64,000 nt of DNA from Paraclostridium hominis (GTDB lineage: Bacteria; Bacillota; Clostridia; Peptostreptococcales; Peptostreptococcaceae). The position numbers and the translations under genes were made by a program. Positions 33,972 through 43,231 of the stretch are shown here, piece after piece. Under the pieces are notes generated by a model, which saw nothing but the letters and a program-made list of their open reading frames with translations, was not told the DNA's origin and did not search any database. The DNA is taken from assembly GCF_014306135.1 (NCBI RefSeq), contig NZ_JACRWD010000002.1, forward strand, positions 124,001 to 188,000, read 5' to 3'. Every line of letters starts with the position of its first letter. The first letter of the stretch is position 1.

Positions 33972-34994
33972 CTATGCTCTTTTAAATATAACTTTCTTAT
34001 CTATATCTTTTATACTTTGGCATCCTGTTAAAATCATAGTAGATTCTAATTCATTTATAATCTTTTTAACATACATATCTACACCTTCACTAAGTCCGCC
34101 AAATGAAGCTGTTACAAATGGTCTTCCTATTAGAACTCCATCTGCTCCAAGGCCTAGCATTTTAACTACATCTACTCCTGTTCTAACACCACCATCTGCA
34201 AGTATTATAACTTTTCCCTTAACAGCATTTGCTATATCCTCTAATACATCACAAACTCCTGGAGTATGATCTAGTACTCTACCTCCATGATTTGATACTA
34301 CTATAGCATCCACTCCAGCTTCTACAGCCATTAAAGCATCTTCTTTAGTCATTATTCCCTTTAATATGAAAGGTAAGTTTGTAGATGCCTTTAAATCCTT
34401 TATAGCATCAATTGATTTAGGTTCAACTGTTTTGCCGTGCATAGATAATGTTACTAATCCACAAGCATCTATATCTACACCTACAGCAAATGCTCCAGCT
34501 TCTTCAGCCAGTTTTATTTTTCTTTTTATATCTGAGTTTTCCCATGGTTTTATAAATACTATCCCATTACCATCAAATTCTTTTAAAACTCTTAAATTTT
34601 CTATTAGAAATTCATCTACCGCAGTATCTCCTACCATAGGATATATATCATTTTTTACACACCCATCTACAACACTTTTTATATACTCTCTTTCAGTTAA
34701 TTTTCCCCCCATATTTAAAGTAGTTCCAGTTACAGGAGCTGCAAATATAGGAGCTTTCATTTTCTTTCCAAACATCTCTATACCTGTATCAGGATTTTTT
34801 ACATTATGTATTACTCTCATATTTAGTTTAACTGCATCTAAACTTTTATAGTTTTCTATAAATGCACTTCCGCTTCCTTTACCACCCATTCCAGGAACTT
34901 CACCTGCACAAACTATTCCATTACAAACTTTACATACCCTACAGCTCCCATTTAAATTTTCCCTTGCACTTTTTAGCATATCATTGTATTGCAT
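33972..34994 (-). CDS. FMN-dependent alpha-hydroxy-acid dehydrogenase-like protein
   Basis: 340 residues with the TIM-barrel FMN family signatures APVTGTTLNMGGKL, LPFILKGIMTKEDALMAVEAG, SNHGGRVLDHTPG and ILADGGVRTGVDVVKML. Relatives oxidise lactate or other 2-hydroxy acids, or isomerise isopentenyl diphosphate. The N-terminus carries four Cys, CRVCKVCNGIVC (residues 18-29), typical of a clostridial subgroup and perhaps a metal or Fe-S site. Monocistronic, with its own terminator. Substrate unknown. Confidence 0.85.
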   Translation of the reverse strand: MQYNDMLKSARENLNGSCRVCKVCNGIVCAGEVPGMGGKGSGSAFIENYKSLDAVKLNMRVIHNVKNPDTGIEMFGKKMKAPIFAAPVTGTTLNMGGKLTEREYIKSVVDGCVKNDIYPMVGDTAVDEFLIENLRVLKEFDGNGIVFIKPWENSDIKRKIKLAEEAGAFAVGVDIDACGLVTLSMHGKTVEPKSIDAIKDLKASTNLPFILKGIMTKEDALMAVEAGVDAIVVSNHGGRVLDHTPGVCDVLEDIANAVKGKVIILADGGVRTGVDVVKMLGLGADGVLIGRPFVTASFGGLSEGVDMYVKKIINELESTMILTGCQSIKDIDKKVIFKRA

Positions 34995-35050
34995 CTAAAT
35001 CTCTCCCTTCAATTTGATTGACAAATTAATTATACCACTTCAATTTATTT

Positions 35051-35818
35051 TTATAATATGTTCTTTAAAAAACTCTTTCTATGTATAGGAGTTATCCCAT
35101 GTTCTCTAATAGCTTTATAATGCTGATCAGTTCCATAGCCTTTATGAGAAGCAAATCCATACTCAGGATACATTTTATCATATTCATACATTAAACTATC
35201 TCTCGTAACTTTTGCTAATATACTAGCTGCTGCTATAGATATAGACTTTGAGTCTCCTTTTATTATAGATTTTTGATCTATATTAACATCAGGCACATGG
35301 GCTGCATCAACCAATAAATAATCTGGAGTTTTCTTTAAGCAATTAATAGCTTTTTTCATAGCCATATAAGTTGCATTTAATATATTATATTCATCTATTT
35401 CATCCTTTTGAACAATCCCTATACCATAATCTAAGGCTTGTTCTTTTATTATATCGAATAATTCATCTCTTTTAGCTTCACTTAGCTTTTTAGAATCATT
35501 TATACCTTCAATTTTAGTTCCAGGCTTAAAAACTACTACAGCAGCAACTACAGGTCCAGCTAGTGGCCCTCTTCCAGCTTCATCTATACCTCCTATATAT
35601 GTATAACCTTTTTGATAACCTTCATTTTCGAAAGTATTTATCATCTCTAATCTTTCATTTTCAGCTCTAATTTTATCTAGTTTTTTAGCTAATTTAATAG
35701 CTATGTTTTTAACTGACTTTCTTTCATCATCTTTTAAAATGTCTATATATTTTAAATATTCATTGGGGCTAATAGATTCTATAATTGCATTTATTTCCTT
35801 GACACTTTTATCTTTCAT
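35051..35818 (-). CDS. rnhB: Ribonuclease HII
   Basis: 255 residues. The catalytic core has GGIDEAGRGPLAGPVVAA (first Asp and Glu), LLVDAAHVPD and the ILAKVTRDSLMYEYDKMYP segment. About 70 N-terminal residues precede the core, a helical extension common in Firmicute RNase HII. It removes ribonucleotides from DNA. Monocistronic or with neighbours; usually placed near ylqF and rplS, as here. Confidence 0.95.
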   Translation of the reverse strand: MKDKSVKEINAIIESISPNEYLKYIDILKDDERKSVKNIAIKLAKKLDKIRAENERLEMINTFENEGYQKGYTYIGGIDEAGRGPLAGPVVAAVVVFKPGTKIEGINDSKKLSEAKRDELFDIIKEQALDYGIGIVQKDEIDEYNILNATYMAMKKAINCLKKTPDYLLVDAAHVPDVNIDQKSIIKGDSKSISIAAASILAKVTRDSLMYEYDKMYPEYGFASHKGYGTDQHYKAIREHGITPIHRKSFLKNIL

Positions 35819-35860
35819 TTTAATATCTCCTTTAATTTTATCCTATCTTTATATTTTATC

Positions 35861-35901
35861 AAAAAATTAAAGTGCTTAATATAAATTTAAGCACTTTAAT
35901 T
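35861..35901 (-). terminator. Terminator of nrdJ
   Basis: Perfect 15-bp arms (AATTAAAGTGCTTAA and complement), 7-nt loop, then six T on the minus strand; 10 nt after the nrdJ stop. Confidence 0.9.
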
Positions 35902-35910
35902 AAAATCAAT

Positions 35911-38031
35911 TTAATTACAACCACTATATCCACATTTTAAGCAAATACTGCATCCTCCCGTATTTGCCATTTGTTCGTTTCCACATTCTGGGCATATAAA
36001 TTTTTCATTTTCTTCTTTTGTTATCGATAATTCCTTTTCAGCAATATCTTCTTTTTCTTTTTTAGGTTTTTCATTTATAAGTACACCACTTCTTTTACAA
36101 CCATCCCTAAATATTGTTATACCTTTAAGTTTAGCTTTCCATGCACTCATATAAATTTTATATACATCTTCAACAGTAGCTTCATGTTGTAAATTAATTG
36201 TAGACGAAATTGATGCATCTATATATTGTTGCCAAGCTTGTTGCATTTTTATTCTATCATTATAATTTAAATTCATTGCTGTTACAAATATATCTGGTAA
36301 ATCTTTTTCATCTGTTATGTTTTTTAAATCCATATATTCTTTTACTATAGGAGTATAAACTTTATAATATACATCTTCATCATGTAAGCTTTCAGTTTTT
36401 CTTATATAAGATAAATTAAATATTGGCTCGATGCCTCCACTTATTCCCAACATCGTAGATATAGAACCTGTAGGTGGTATTGTTAGTAATTGAGAATTTC
36501 TAAGTCCATATAACTTAACTAATTCTTTTACGTCTTCATCTATATTTCTTTTAAAAAATTCTGATTTAAATATAAATTCTTCTTTATATTCTTTAAATGG
36601 TCCATATTCTTTTGCAAGAAGTGCTGATTGTTTTACTGCTTCATTTAACATTGTTTTTGCAATTAAACTACATAAGTTTATAGATTTATCTGATCCATAT
36701 CTTATATTCATCTTAATAAGCATATCTCCTATACCCATAACCCCTAATCCTATTTGTCTATATTTAGAAACACTTATTTTTTGCTCCTCTAAAGGATGTA
36801 AATCCAATCCTTCATCTAACACTTCATTTAAAGCTATAACAGCTTCTCTAACACACGCTTTAAACTTATTAATATCAAAAGTAGCACCTTCATAAAAAGG
36901 TTGTATAACAAACTCTGATAAATTTATAGAGCCAAGTAAACAACTTCCTCCACTTGGAAGTGGTTCTTCTGCACAGGGATTGACTCCAGCATGAGAAAAG
37001 GTATTATCTTCACTCATAAAATGATGTTTTTTTATATTATCCCAAAATAATATACCAGGCTCTGCATAGTCCCAATTATTTTTACATAATTTCATAAACA
37101 GTTTTCTTGCATCTACTTCTTTTATTATATGTTCTTTATTTATATCAACTGTAAATTCACATTTATATTTTTCATTATTTTCAACAGCTTTCATAAATTC
37201 ATCATTTATCCTTACAGAGATATTTGCTTTAGTTATTTTATTTAAATCAGTTTTTATATCTATAAAATCTTCTATATCAGGGTGTCTAATATCCATAGAT
37301 ATCATAAGAGCACCTCTTCTACCTCTTTGGCCTATTAATCCTGTAGTCATACTATATAACTCCATAAAAGAAACTGACCCAGTTGTATTTTTTGCAGAGT
37401 TATTAACTTTCGCTCCTTTAGGTCTTAATTTTGAAATATCAATTCCTACTCCACCCCCATAACTAAAAGTTCTAGCAAGTTTTTTAGCTGTATCGAATAT
37501 ATCTTCTAAGTTATCTTTTGGTGGTTCTAATACATAGCAATTTGAATATGTAACTTTTAAATTTTCTTTATATAAGCCCCTATTTGCTAAAATCCTACCT
37601 GCAAATAAAAATTTCTTCTGTCTTATTAATTTTGCAATTCTAGTATTTTTAGCAGATACTCTACTTATCCAATCATCAAACTTTTCATCATTATGTCTAT
37701 ATTTATTTTTCCATATAGATTTTTGAAGTTCATCCATATCCCAAGGTTTCTTTCTTATATTAGCTCTCTTTTCTCTGTAAAGAATATAATGCTTAGCTAC
37801 ATCTTTTCTATTTGATTCCATAAGTAATACTTCTACTAAGTCTTGTATTTCTTCTACGGTCAATGATTTATCTCTATTTTTAAATATTTCTTCTACTTTA
37901 TTAGATATAGCTATTCCTAATTTTTCATCTATTCCTTTTTCACTATTTATAGTAGATTTATAAACAGCATCTGCAATTTTAGTTTTACTAAATTTTTCAA
38001 TACTTCCATCTCGTTTTACAATTTTTTTCAT
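35911..38031 (-). CDS. nrdJ: Adenosylcobalamin-dependent ribonucleotide reductase (class II)
   Basis: 706 residues. An N-terminal ATP-cone (KIVKRDGSIEKFSKTKIADA) precedes the reductase barrel with SNCYVLEPPKDN, NPCAEEPLPSGGSCLLGSIN (glutamate, cysteine) and TIPPTGSISTMLGISGGIEP. The C-terminus is Cys-rich (CPECGNEQMANTGGCSICL, then CGYSGCN), a swinging-thiol or zinc tail usual for this class. It makes deoxyribonucleotides without oxygen, using cobalamin. I see no cobalamin riboswitch in the 110 nt upstream. Confidence 0.95.
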   Translation of the reverse strand: MKKIVKRDGSIEKFSKTKIADAVYKSTINSEKGIDEKLGIAISNKVEEIFKNRDKSLTVEEIQDLVEVLLMESNRKDVAKHYILYREKRANIRKKPWDMDELQKSIWKNKYRHNDEKFDDWISRVSAKNTRIAKLIRQKKFLFAGRILANRGLYKENLKVTYSNCYVLEPPKDNLEDIFDTAKKLARTFSYGGGVGIDISKLRPKGAKVNNSAKNTTGSVSFMELYSMTTGLIGQRGRRGALMISMDIRHPDIEDFIDIKTDLNKITKANISVRINDEFMKAVENNEKYKCEFTVDINKEHIIKEVDARKLFMKLCKNNWDYAEPGILFWDNIKKHHFMSEDNTFSHAGVNPCAEEPLPSGGSCLLGSINLSEFVIQPFYEGATFDINKFKACVREAVIALNEVLDEGLDLHPLEEQKISVSKYRQIGLGVMGIGDMLIKMNIRYGSDKSINLCSLIAKTMLNEAVKQSALLAKEYGPFKEYKEEFIFKSEFFKRNIDEDVKELVKLYGLRNSQLLTIPPTGSISTMLGISGGIEPIFNLSYIRKTESLHDEDVYYKVYTPIVKEYMDLKNITDEKDLPDIFVTAMNLNYNDRIKMQQAWQQYIDASISSTINLQHEATVEDVYKIYMSAWKAKLKGITIFRDGCKRSGVLINEKPKKEKEDIAEKELSITKEENEKFICPECGNEQMANTGGCSICLKCGYSGCN

Positions 38032-38142
38032 ATTAAACCTCCAAGTTATACCCTTTTTCCGCTATTTATATAGATACACTTTTTGAATATGATATTAAAC
38101 ATAATAAATTTTTTAAAATTTAGCTAATTATTCAATATAAAT

Positions 38143-38176
38143 AAAAAAAGCCGTTGATATTTCTATCAACGACTTT
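38143..38176 (-). terminator. Terminator of brnQ
   Basis: Stem AAAGTCGTTGATA/TATCAACGGCTTT with one mismatch, short loop, and a following T-run on the minus strand. Confidence 0.88.
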
Positions 38177-38199
38177 AGGTTTCCTTATATTAACTTACT

Positions 38200-39528
38200 T
38201 TATTCGCAATTTGCATCTATACTTAAACATTCACTTGGCTTTATAAAACTTCCTATAATTCCTCCTACTATCGCAGGTACTATCCAGTTAAATCCTAAAG
38301 GTGCAAATGGAAGTGAAGATAAATATGGTATATTTATAGGTAATCCATATGTTTTAGCTAATGAGTTTACTACACCTAATATACTAACTATTAAAGTCAC
38401 ATAAGCTGCCCCTTTAAATATATTGTCATTTTTTATTTTATCTGAGAATAAAGTCATAACTACTAATAATATAGTTACAGGATAAACTATATCTAATATA
38501 GGTGCTGATACCTTTATTATAGTTCCAACTCCAAAGTTTGATACAATTGCACTAAATACACATACTATTGTAACTACTACTTCATACTTTAACTTATTTT
38601 TAGTAAGTTTAGTAAAATACTGTCCTGTTGCTGAAGTTAATCCTATAGCAGTTGTTAAACATGCTAATGCTACTATAACACCTAATATAACTTTTCCTGG
38701 ATATCCAAGTAATTGTTCTGTTATTCCAACTATTAGTGAAGTTTGAGATATAGTACTTATATCTTGACCTACATAAGCTTTAGATATTGTTGCCCCTAAG
38801 AATGTAAGTCCACCATATACAAAACATAATGCTACTCCAGCTACTATACCAGCTTTTAATGTTAAACTAACTTTTTCTGAATTTGACTCATATCCTTTAT
38901 TATGAAGAGATGCAATTACTATAGTTGAAAGTGCAACTGCTCCTAATGCATCCATAGTTTGATATCCTTGTGAAACTCCATTTGAAAATACATTTTGAAC
39001 CATAGTTTCTGGTCTTATTTCTCCTAATGGAGTAACTATTCCTTTTATTATTAAAACTGCTAGTGCTATAAGAAGCGCTGGCGTTAATATTTTTCCTATT
39101 ATATCCACAACCTTAGATGGTCTTATTGTAAGTAATAATACTACAACAAAGAATATTATAGAGAATATTATTGGAGATACTGCATTTCCTATTATTGGAT
39201 GTATTCCCATCTCAAATGTAGTAGCTGCTGTTCTAGGTATTGCTAGTAAAGGTCCTAAGCATACCATTATAGCTACGCCTATTATTACTGCTAACGTTTT
39301 TCCTGATCTACATAATATCTTATTTACTTCTCCTCCACACTTAGCTGCTGCCGCTATAGCAATTAAAGCTAAACCTACATCTGCTAATATAAAGCCTGAG
39401 AACCCTGTTATCCAACTCTCACCTGATATAAGTCCTAAAAATGGTGGGAATATAAGATTTCCTGCTCCAAAAAACATAGCAAATAGCGCAAAGCCTACTA
39501 CTATTATATCTTTGTTCGTATCTTTCAT
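38200..39528 (-). CDS. brnQ: Branched-chain amino acid transport system II carrier protein
   Basis: 442 residues from ATG 39528 (MKDTNKDIIVVGFALFAMFF), preceded by GGGGGAT. LIVCS-family features: FGAGNLIFPPFLG near the N-terminus and about twelve hydrophobic spans. It imports leucine, isoleucine and valine by cation symport. The upstream frame extends to 39624 but that region holds the promoter and CodY box, so the longer form is rejected. Regulation by CodY is indicated by the box at 39561-39575. Confidence 0.95.
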   Translation of the reverse strand: MKDTNKDIIVVGFALFAMFFGAGNLIFPPFLGLISGESWITGFSGFILADVGLALIAIAAAAKCGGEVNKILCRSGKTLAVIIGVAIMVCLGPLLAIPRTAATTFEMGIHPIIGNAVSPIIFSIIFFVVVLLLTIRPSKVVDIIGKILTPALLIALAVLIIKGIVTPLGEIRPETMVQNVFSNGVSQGYQTMDALGAVALSTIVIASLHNKGYESNSEKVSLTLKAGIVAGVALCFVYGGLTFLGATISKAYVGQDISTISQTSLIVGITEQLLGYPGKVILGVIVALACLTTAIGLTSATGQYFTKLTKNKLKYEVVVTIVCVFSAIVSNFGVGTIIKVSAPILDIVYPVTILLVVMTLFSDKIKNDNIFKGAAYVTLIVSILGVVNSLAKTYGLPINIPYLSSLPFAPLGFNWIVPAIVGGIIGSFIKPSECLSIDANCE

Positions 39529-39560
39529 ATTAAATCCCCCTCTAAAGTTTCTTTTAATTA

Positions 39561-39575
39561 AATATTCTGAAAATA
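39561..39575. promoter_or_regulatory. CodY box at the brnQ promoter
   Basis: Minus strand TATTTTCAGAATATT matches 13 of 15 positions of AATTTTCWGAAAATT. It abuts the -10 element, so bound CodY would block initiation. Confidence 0.75.
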
Positions 39576-39603
39576 TTATATAACAAATATTCCTAACTGT
39601 CAA
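39575..39603 (-). promoter_or_regulatory. Consensus sigma-A promoter of brnQ
   Basis: Perfect TTGACA, 17-nt spacer, perfect TATAAT on the minus strand; start expected near 39568, inside the CodY box. The rest of the 39529-39835 gap holds only the ylqF terminator. Confidence 0.88.
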
Positions 39604-39732
39604 TAATATTAGAAATATATGCAATATTCTTAAAATTTCAGATTATTGTTTAAATCGTATTATTTAACTTTTTTTAAACTTATTTTGATTAAAAATGCTA
39701 TTTTTAATTTTATAATTTTTTGCATTTTTTTA

Positions 39733-39816
39733 TAAAAAATAAGAGATTAAAAAAATTAAATTTCAAAAGTAACTTTATCTAAAATCACTAAATCAATTTA
39801 ATTTTTTCAATCTCTT
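39733..39816 (-). terminator. Terminator of ylqF
   Basis: Arms AAGAGATT plus AAAAAATTAAATT pair with AATTTAATTTTTT plus AATCTCTT around a loop of about 30 nt, and a T-run follows on the minus strand. The large loop lowers confidence. Confidence 0.6.
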
Positions 39817-39835
39817 TTGTATATTGAATATATTT

Positions 39836-40741
39836 TTATTCAGCAATCATATCTTTAGGTATTTCTAAAGTTATTCTTCCTATCTTTCCATCTCTAAATT
39901 CATTTAATACAGTAGTAGCTATTCTAGTATAATCTAATTCATTTCTTCTTAGTATAAGACCTCTTTTAACTCCTATCATTTCCATAGTTTCTAAAGGTGT
40001 CTCTCCTAATTCATTTAATTTATATCTTTCTTTTAATTTTTCTGGTTCTATTTCCATTAACTTTTCGATTAATCTAAGTCCTAATGTATCAACATCTAAA
40101 ACTTCATCTTTTATTGCTCTACAAAAAGCTAATTTTAATGCAACTTCCTCATCTTCAAATTTAGGCCATAATATACCTGGTGTATCTAATAACTCTAAGT
40201 TTCCTTTTAGCTTGACCCATTGTTTGCCTTTAGTTACCCCTGGTTTATCTCCTGTTTGAGTACTTTTTCTTCCTGTAAGCTTATTTATAAGAGAAGATTT
40301 TCCTACATTTGGTATACCTACTATCATAATTCTTATAGGTCTTTCTATTCTTCCTTTTTTAACTAAGGCTTCCATCTTTTCTTTTGTTTCATTTTTACAT
40401 TCTTCTATTATTTTATTAATACCCTTGCCTTTTAAAGTATCTACAGGTATAGCTTTAATGCCTCTTTTTTTATAATAGTCAACCCATTGATTTAACTTAT
40501 TTGGATCAGATATATCACTTTTGTTTAATACCACAACTCTTGGTTTATCTCCAACAAATCTATCAATATCTGGATTTCTACTACTAAATGGAATTCTAGC
40601 ATCTAAAAGTTCTACGACAACATCAACTAATTTTAAGTTGTTTTTAACTAATTCTTTAGTTTTTTTCATATGCCCTGGATACCAGTTTATATGTAAACTT
40701 TCATCCCTTAAATATTCATCTGTCATTCTTTGTATTTTCAT
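39836..40741 (-). CDS. ylqF: Ribosome biogenesis GTPase YlqF (RbgA)
   Basis: 301-residue circularly permuted GTPase: G4 VVLNKSDISD precedes G1 GIPNVGKSSLINKLTGRKS, G2 QTGDKPGVTKGKQW and G3 LLDTPGILWP. The N-terminal INWYPGHMKKTKEL is the RbgA signature. It drives late assembly of the 50S subunit. It lies next to rplS, as in many Firmicutes. Confidence 0.96.
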   Translation of the reverse strand: MKIQRMTDEYLRDESLHINWYPGHMKKTKELVKNNLKLVDVVVELLDARIPFSSRNPDIDRFVGDKPRVVVLNKSDISDPNKLNQWVDYYKKRGIKAIPVDTLKGKGINKIIEECKNETKEKMEALVKKGRIERPIRIMIVGIPNVGKSSLINKLTGRKSTQTGDKPGVTKGKQWVKLKGNLELLDTPGILWPKFEDEEVALKLAFCRAIKDEVLDVDTLGLRLIEKLMEIEPEKLKERYKLNELGETPLETMEMIGVKRGLILRRNELDYTRIATTVLNEFRDGKIGRITLEIPKDMIAE

Positions 40742-40862
40742 ATTTTTTCTCCTTTTTATAATATTAAAAACACAAATTATTTTTTATATTAAATTTATAA
40801 TTTATATTTATTTATATTTTAAAATTAATTAAATTTTATATTCATAATAAAATCCTTATATT

Positions 40863-40891
40863 TAAAAAGGAGACTGAAATTTCAGTCCCCT
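40863..40891 (-). terminator. Terminator of rplS
   Basis: Minus strand AGGGGACTGAAA/TTTCAGTCTCCT hairpin (one mismatch) followed by five T; 18 nt after the rplS stop. Confidence 0.85.
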
Positions 40892-40908
40892 GTATAGTAA
40901 AGTTTTTA

Positions 40909-41253
40909 TTATCTAGCTTCTTTTATCTTAGCAGCTTTTCCTACTCTACCTCTTAAGTAAGTTAACTTAGCTCTTCTTACTTTACCTTTTCTAGTTACTT
41001 CTATCTTCTCTATCTTTGGAGAATGAACAGGGAATGTTCTTTCTACTCCAACGTTGAAAGATATTTTTCTTACAGTGAAAGTCTCTCTAGCTCCTCCACC
41101 TTGTCTCTTTAATACAACACCTTCGAATACTTGTATTCTTTCTCTTTTTCCTTCAACTATTCTAACGTGTACTTTTACTGTGTCCCCAGGTCCAAAGTTA
41201 GGAACATCATTTTTTAATTGTTCTTGCTCTAATGATCTTAATATTTCGTTCAT
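40909..41253 (-). CDS. rplS: 50S ribosomal protein L19
   Basis: 114 residues. VPNFGPGDTVKVHVRIVEGK, RIQVFEGVVLKRQGGG and FPVHSPKIEKIEVTRKGKVR are the L19 family blocks. AGGAGG precedes the ATG. It has its own promoter overlapping the end of trmD and an 80-nt leader. Confidence 0.97.
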   Translation of the reverse strand: MNEILRSLEQEQLKNDVPNFGPGDTVKVHVRIVEGKRERIQVFEGVVLKRQGGGARETFTVRKISFNVGVERTFPVHSPKIEKIEVTRKGKVRRAKLTYLRGRVGKAAKIKEAR

Positions 41254-41334
41254 TTTAATCCTCCTGGTATCATAGACGCTCTTAATTACTTGACCATTTG
41301 TAAACAGAGGAACGCCCGTTTTATTTTTTCAACA
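41254..41334 (-). promoter_or_regulatory. rplS leader with possible autoregulatory structure
   Basis: An 80-nt 5' leader. GGCGTTC near its start can pair with GAGCGTC about 30 nt later (seven pairs including wobbles), followed by the AGGAGG. L19 leaders are known in Firmicutes, but I cannot confirm membership by eye. Confidence 0.35.
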
Positions 41335-41340
41335 GATTTT

Positions 41341-41369
41341 ATTATACTATATGTCCTATTTATTTACAA
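41341..41369 (-). promoter_or_regulatory. Promoter of rplS
   Basis: TTGTAA, 17-nt spacer, perfect TATAAT on the minus strand; the -35 overlaps the trmD stop codon. Confidence 0.7.
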
Positions 41370-42052
41370 GCTTTTTTGTATAAATCAGGACGTCTTTCTT
41401 TAGTTATTTCAATAGATTTCTCATATCTCCACTTATCTATCTTCTTATGATTTCCAGATAGTAAAACTTCTGGAACTTCCATTCCCATAAATTCTCTAGG
41501 TCTAGTATAATGAGGGTATTCTAATAAATTATCTTTAAATGATTCTTCTTCAAAAGATTCATTTTGATTTAAAACTCCAGGTATAAGTCTTGATATAGAA
41601 TCAATAAGTATAAGTGCAGGAAGTTCTCCCCCTGTTAATACATAATCTCCTATAGATATTTCATCTGTTACTATAGAATCTATTATTCTTTGATCTATAC
41701 CTTCATAGTGACCACATAACAATATGATATCTTCAAAAGTTGACATTTCACTAGCTATATTTTGACTATGAACTTTACCCTTAGGAGTTAGATATATAAC
41801 CCTTGGTTCTTTTATATTGAATTTATCCACTATATGCTTATATGTATCATATATAGGTTGAGGAGTCATAACCATACCTGCTCCTCCACCAAAAGGATAA
41901 TCATCTACCTTTTTGTGCTTGTTATTTGAAAAGTCTCTTATATTGTAAATATTTACTTCTATAATTCCTTTTTCTACTGCTCTTTTCATTATACTTTCAC
42001 TCATATATGAATTGAATATTTCTGGGAATAAAGTCATTATATGAAATCTCAT
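41360..42052 (-). CDS. trmD: tRNA (guanine37-N1)-methyltransferase
   Basis: 230 residues of the SPOUT knot family: MRFHIMTLFPEIFNSYMSES, DDYPFGGGAGMVMTPQP, LCGHYEGIDQRIIDSIVTDE, SIGDYVLTGGELPALILIDS and the C-terminal HYTRPREFMG. It methylates G37 in tRNAs to prevent frameshifting. Follows rimM by 15 nt. Confidence 0.97.
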   Translation of the reverse strand: MRFHIMTLFPEIFNSYMSESIMKRAVEKGIIEVNIYNIRDFSNNKHKKVDDYPFGGGAGMVMTPQPIYDTYKHIVDKFNIKEPRVIYLTPKGKVHSQNIASEMSTFEDIILLCGHYEGIDQRIIDSIVTDEISIGDYVLTGGELPALILIDSISRLIPGVLNQNESFEEESFKDNLLEYPHYTRPREFMGMEVPEVLLSGNHKKIDKWRYEKSIEITKERRPDLYKKACK

Positions 42053-42067
42053 AATATCACCTTAAAT

Positions 42068-42583
42068 TTATTCTAACATTCCCTTTATTGGGTCTATTAT
42101 CATTTTTCCTTCTTCTATATCTATTTCAGGTACAAATTTCATGACTGCTGGTATAAGATATTCTTTATCATCTTCACCTTTTATAACATATACATCATTT
42201 GCTGAATATTGTAATACATCATCTAGTGTACCTACATATTCATCATTTACTGTATATACTTTAATTCCTATCATATCAGCTATAAAGAATTCATCTTCTT
42301 CAAGGTCTCTAGATTCTTCTCTTGATACGTATACATTTTTATTTCTTAGTTTTTCAGCCATTTCAACTGTATCAATACCTTTTATTTTCATTATAACTAA
42401 ATTACCTTTATATCTAACTCTCTCAACTTTATATTCGGTATTAAAGTCTTTTCCTATATAAAAAGTATTTAAGTCATCAAATCTATATATATCATCAGTT
42501 GTTGAGTAAACTCTTACTTCACCTTTTAATCCTTGTGTCTTTACAATTTGTCCTATTTTAAAATGAGTTAATTTATTTTCCAT
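42068..42583 (-). CDS. rimM: Ribosome maturation factor RimM
   Basis: 171 residues: N-terminal barrel KIGQIVKTQGLKGEVRVYST and C-terminal PRC-like barrel (DDVLQYSANDVYVIKG, LIPAVMKFVPEIDIE). It assists maturation of the 30S head. Located between khpA and trmD. Confidence 0.95.
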   Translation of the reverse strand: MENKLTHFKIGQIVKTQGLKGEVRVYSTTDDIYRFDDLNTFYIGKDFNTEYKVERVRYKGNLVIMKIKGIDTVEMAEKLRNKNVYVSREESRDLEEDEFFIADMIGIKVYTVNDEYVGTLDDVLQYSANDVYVIKGEDDKEYLIPAVMKFVPEIDIEEGKMIIDPIKGMLE

Positions 42584-42645
42584 AATCTCACCTTCTTCAA
42601 AAAATTATGCTTTATCTTTGTGTAATATATACAAAGTATATACAA

Positions 42646-42673
42646 AAAGGATTAGGTTAATACCTAATCCTTT
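42646..42673 (-). terminator. Terminator-like hairpin between khpA and rimM
   Basis: Perfect 12-bp stem AAAGGATTAGGT with a 4-nt loop, overlapping the khpA stop codon; followed on the minus strand by TTTTTGTA. It may attenuate expression of rimM-trmD relative to rpsP. Confidence 0.7.
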
Positions 42674-42899
42674 ATATTATTTCAAGAGTAACCTTTTTAT
42701 GGTCTCTATTTGAAGCAGATTTTATAACAGTTCTTATAGCTTTAGCTATTCTACCCTGCTTACCGATAACCTTACCCATGTCATCTTGAGCAACTTTTAA
42801 TTTTAGAATTGTTTCATCTCCATTAAAAGTTTCCTCTACTTCAACTGCCTCTGGATTATCGACAAGAGCTTTTGCTATATCTAGTACTAGCTCTTTCAT
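42672..42899 (-). CDS. khpA: KH-domain RNA-binding protein KhpA (YlqC)
   Basis: 75 residues. The KH motif appears as DDMGKVIGKQGRIAKAIRTV with the GxxG loop (GKQG). Small RNA chaperone that pairs with KhpB (Jag) in Firmicutes. Between rpsP (21 nt) and rimM. Confidence 0.94.
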   Translation of the reverse strand: MKELVLDIAKALVDNPEAVEVEETFNGDETILKLKVAQDDMGKVIGKQGRIAKAIRTVIKSASNRDHKKVTLEII

Positions 42900-42920
42900 A
42901 TCAATTCGCTCCTATTAAAA

Positions 42921-43193
42921 TTACTTAGCTTGCTTAGAAGCTTCGAACTTTTCCATTACTCCGTTGTTAACTAATAAAGTTTTAACTGTATCAGTTGGTT
43001 GAGCTCCACATCCTAACCATTTAACAGCTTTCTCATCGTTTATTTTAACTTGCTTTGGTTGAGAAACTGGGTTGTAGAATCCTATTTCTTCTATGAATTT
43101 TCCATCTCTTGGAGATCTTGAATCTGCTACTACTATTCTGTAGAAAGGTTTTTTGTTAGATCCCATTCTTTTTAATCTTATTTTAACTGCCAT
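42921..43193 (-). CDS. rpsP: 30S ribosomal protein S16
   Basis: 90 residues: MAVKIRLKRMGSNKKPFYRI, VVADSRSPRDGKFIEEIGFY and the KWLGCGAQPTDTV segment are S16 signatures. GGAGG precedes the ATG. Follows ffh by 38 nt. Confidence 0.97.
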   Translation of the reverse strand: MAVKIRLKRMGSNKKPFYRIVVADSRSPRDGKFIEEIGFYNPVSQPKQVKINDEKAVKWLGCGAQPTDTVKTLLVNNGVMEKFEASKQAK

Positions 43194-43231
43194 ATCGACA
43201 CCTCCGAAAAAATTTATCTTTTTGTTTTCTA

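Noticed and set aside
38032..38142. Cobalamin riboswitch before nrdJ
   Set aside because: The gap is about 110 nt with no B12-box-like sequence and is too short for the full element.
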